Assembly: GCA_030592835.1 (NCBI GenBank)
Contig: JAUVIJ010000079.1
Location: 1-8,298, forward strand
Source of the DNA: Candidatus Cloacimonadota bacterium
GTDB lineage: Bacteria; Cloacimonadota; Cloacimonadia; Cloacimonadales; TCS61
Direction: 5' to 3'
Length of the DNA: 8,298 nucleotides
The position numbers and the translations under genes were made by a program. The notes beneath the pieces are model-generated. The model worked only from the letters and a program-made list of their open reading frames with translations, made no database searches and was not told where the DNA came from. This document shows positions 7,020-8,298 of the stretch, one piece after another; position 1 is the first letter of the stretch, and each line of letters starts with the position of its first letter.

Positions 7020-7034
7020 TCAGTTAAAATCCAA
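7005..7034 (-). promoter_or_regulatory. Candidate nrdJ promoter
   Basis: On the minus strand TTGGAT (7034-7029), an 18-base spacer and TAAAAT (7010-7005) form a reasonable sigma70-like pair. It would give a leader of about 80 bases before the nrdJ ATG, and would place the shared operator-like motif just downstream of the start of transcription. If the organism uses a Bacteroidota-type sigma factor with different elements, this assignment would be wrong. Confidence 0.3.
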
Positions 7035-7131
7035 GGGGATACTGACCGTGTCAAGCGGGAAATAATTATTTAAATGTGATGTGTTTTCCAGTGTGCTTGT
7101 ATAAAGGAATTAGATGATTATATTATTTTCA

Positions 7132-7145
7132 AAAAAATATTTTTT
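7132..7145 (-). terminator. Weak AT-only hairpin after the permease gene
   Basis: AAAAAATATTTTTT is a perfect palindrome starting 10 bases past the permease stop on the minus strand. It could fold into an A/T hairpin with a T-rich arm, but has no G-C pairs, so terminator function is doubtful. Confidence 0.2.
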
Positions 7146-7154
7146 ATGCTATTA

Positions 7155-8298
7155 TTAGTTTCTGATGGTTTTCACCGTATCAATTTTAAGAGTTTTTTTT
7201 GCAGGATACAGGGTAGTCAGATAACTGATCAAAATAACCAGAATTGGAACAAATATGAAATCCTGCCACCTGATATCAACGGGCAGCCAATGCAGTGGGA
7301 ATCCTGGAACGGGGATCTTGATCAAATGCCATTTCTGTTGGATAAGCAACAGGATCAATGCCGATATTGTACCTAGAAAAGTTCCCGTTATGCCGATGAT
7401 CAAACCAACAGCAATGAAGATCTGTTCTATCGTTTTTCCGGAAGTTCCGATTGCTTTTAAAACGCCAATATCAACCTTCTTTTCCGTAACCAGTTTGATA
7501 TAATTACCAATCATATTAAAAGCGGAAATAATAATCATTAAAGTCAGTACCAGGAACATGACAATCTTTTCCATCCTGATCGCATTGAAAAGATTAGCAT
7601 CAAATATACTCCAGTCTTCGACAATATAATCCGAACCCAGACTTTCATTCAATCGACTGGATATTTTAGGGGCAGAATCCGGATTATCAGTTTTCACTTC
7701 AATATGATCGACTTCGCTGTTCAATCCGGAGAAATACTGGGAATTCTTCAATGAAATGAATGAAAACAACTTATCATACTCTGGTAAACCCGAAATAAAA
7801 AGGCCAATCACCTTAAATTTTTTACTTCTGGGAAGCAATCCGAAAGGAGATGGTTCCGTACCTATCGGGGAAGTCAACTTGATTTCCTCCCCCACTGTAA
7901 CATTCAAGGTCAAGGACATATCCAGACCTAAAATAATTCCATCATCTTCCAGTGCGGATGAGTCTGGAATTCCAACCCTGATCTTATCAAAAATGGAGGA
8001 AACTTCCCGATGATTGTCATAATCGACTCCGTAACAAAGAGACGACACAATATTCCTTCGGTTTTGTAACATAAGTTCATTTTTGCAGACAGCTTCAGCA
8101 GCAATGATCCCTCTGGAATTTTCTATCTTTTCGATCAGTTTATCAAATTCTTTTATTGGTGAATAATCTGTCCTGTAAACCATGATATCAGCTTTCGAAC
8201 CAACAACCCGGTTTCGCATATCGGCATCGAATCCATTCATGATAGAAGAAACTACCAGAAGTGCAAACACTCCTATAACAATGCCGGTAAGGGAAAGC
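7155..8298 (-). CDS. LolC/LolE-family ABC transporter permease (partial, 5' end beyond the window)
   Basis: About 380 residues of an FtsX/MacB-fold permease of the LolC/LolE type, which with the ATPase LolD extracts lipoproteins from the inner membrane for delivery to the outer membrane. The reading frame stays open to the right edge, with LSLTGIVIGVFALLVVSSIMNGF matching the end of the first membrane helix of the family. A GTG at 8270 is therefore internal, and about 20-30 residues are missing. Counting from that codon, a periplasmic domain spans about 20-230 and helices lie near 237-262, 284-311 and 337-356. The conserved cytoplasmic turn is EKKVDIGVLKAIGTSG (263-278), and the C-terminus YPAKKTLKIDTVKTIRN is typical. 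LolC and LolE cannot be told apart here, and a single LolF-like or other lipoprotein-type exporter is possible. No LolD gene is in view. It ends 237 bp before nrdJ. Confidence 0.85.
   Translation of the reverse strand, partial: LSLTGIVIGVFALLVVSSIMNGFDADMRNRVVGSKADIMVYRTDYSPIKEFDKLIEKIENSRGIIAAEAVCKNELMLQNRRNIVSSLCYGVDYDNHREVSSIFDKIRVGIPDSSALEDDGIILGLDMSLTLNVTVGEEIKLTSPIGTEPSPFGLLPRSKKFKVIGLFISGLPEYDKLFSFISLKNSQYFSGLNSEVDHIEVKTDNPDSAPKISSRLNESLGSDYIVEDWSIFDANLFNAIRMEKIVMFLVLTLMIIISAFNMIGNYIKLVTEKKVDIGVLKAIGTSGKTIEQIFIAVGLIIGITGTFLGTISALILLLIQQKWHLIKIPVPGFPLHWLPVDIRWQDFIFVPILVILISYLTTLYPAKKTLKIDTVKTIRN

Noticed and set aside
6918..7154. Cobalamin riboswitch upstream of nrdJ
   Set aside because: I found no B12-box-like element on the nrdJ strand, and the spacer is AT-rich without the expected conserved core.
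8268..8270. GTG as the start of the LolC/LolE-type permease
   Set aside because: The frame stays open upstream to the window edge and encodes family-typical membrane-helix residues (LSLTGIVIG), so the true start is outside the window.

Overview
The window looks like chromosomal DNA from an AT-rich, anaerobic or facultative, diderm bacterium. Three things point there: a LolC/LolE-type permease (lipoprotein export to an outer membrane), and two oxygen-compatible or oxygen-sensitive ribonucleotide reductases (class II NrdJ and class III NrdD) with no class I enzyme in view. The style of the proteins would fit an FCB-group anaerobe such as Cloacimonadota. That is an impression from the sequences, not a demonstrated placement.

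Layout. At the left edge is the first 22 codons of an unidentified minus-strand gene (1-66). It diverges from a plus-strand allantoinase-like cyclic amidohydrolase (222-1559). The amidohydrolase converges on a minus-strand ribonucleotide-reduction block. Read in the direction of transcription, this block is nrdJ (6917-4665), a 272-bp gap, nrdD (4392-2314) and nrdG (2303-1611). The gap holds a likely intrinsic terminator, a TTGACA -35-like element and a perfect 6-4-6 palindrome. A 237-bp spacer with a candidate nrdJ promoter separates nrdJ from the end of a LolC/LolE-family permease gene (7155-8298), also on the minus strand and cut off by the window edge.

How the genes work together. NrdJ and NrdD/NrdG make deoxyribonucleotides by two radical routes. 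NrdJ uses adenosylcobalamin. NrdD uses a glycyl radical installed by the radical-SAM enzyme NrdG and works only without oxygen. All catalytic residues I looked for are present in all three. A 12-base motif (11 of 12 identical, same orientation) lies upstream of both nrdJ and nrdD and may be a shared operator. The amidohydrolase and the permease show no evident functional link to the nrd genes.

I see no mobile element, CRISPR array, tRNA or rRNA, and no clear new biological system. The most useful non-routine observations are the putative shared operator and the paired class II/class III arrangement.
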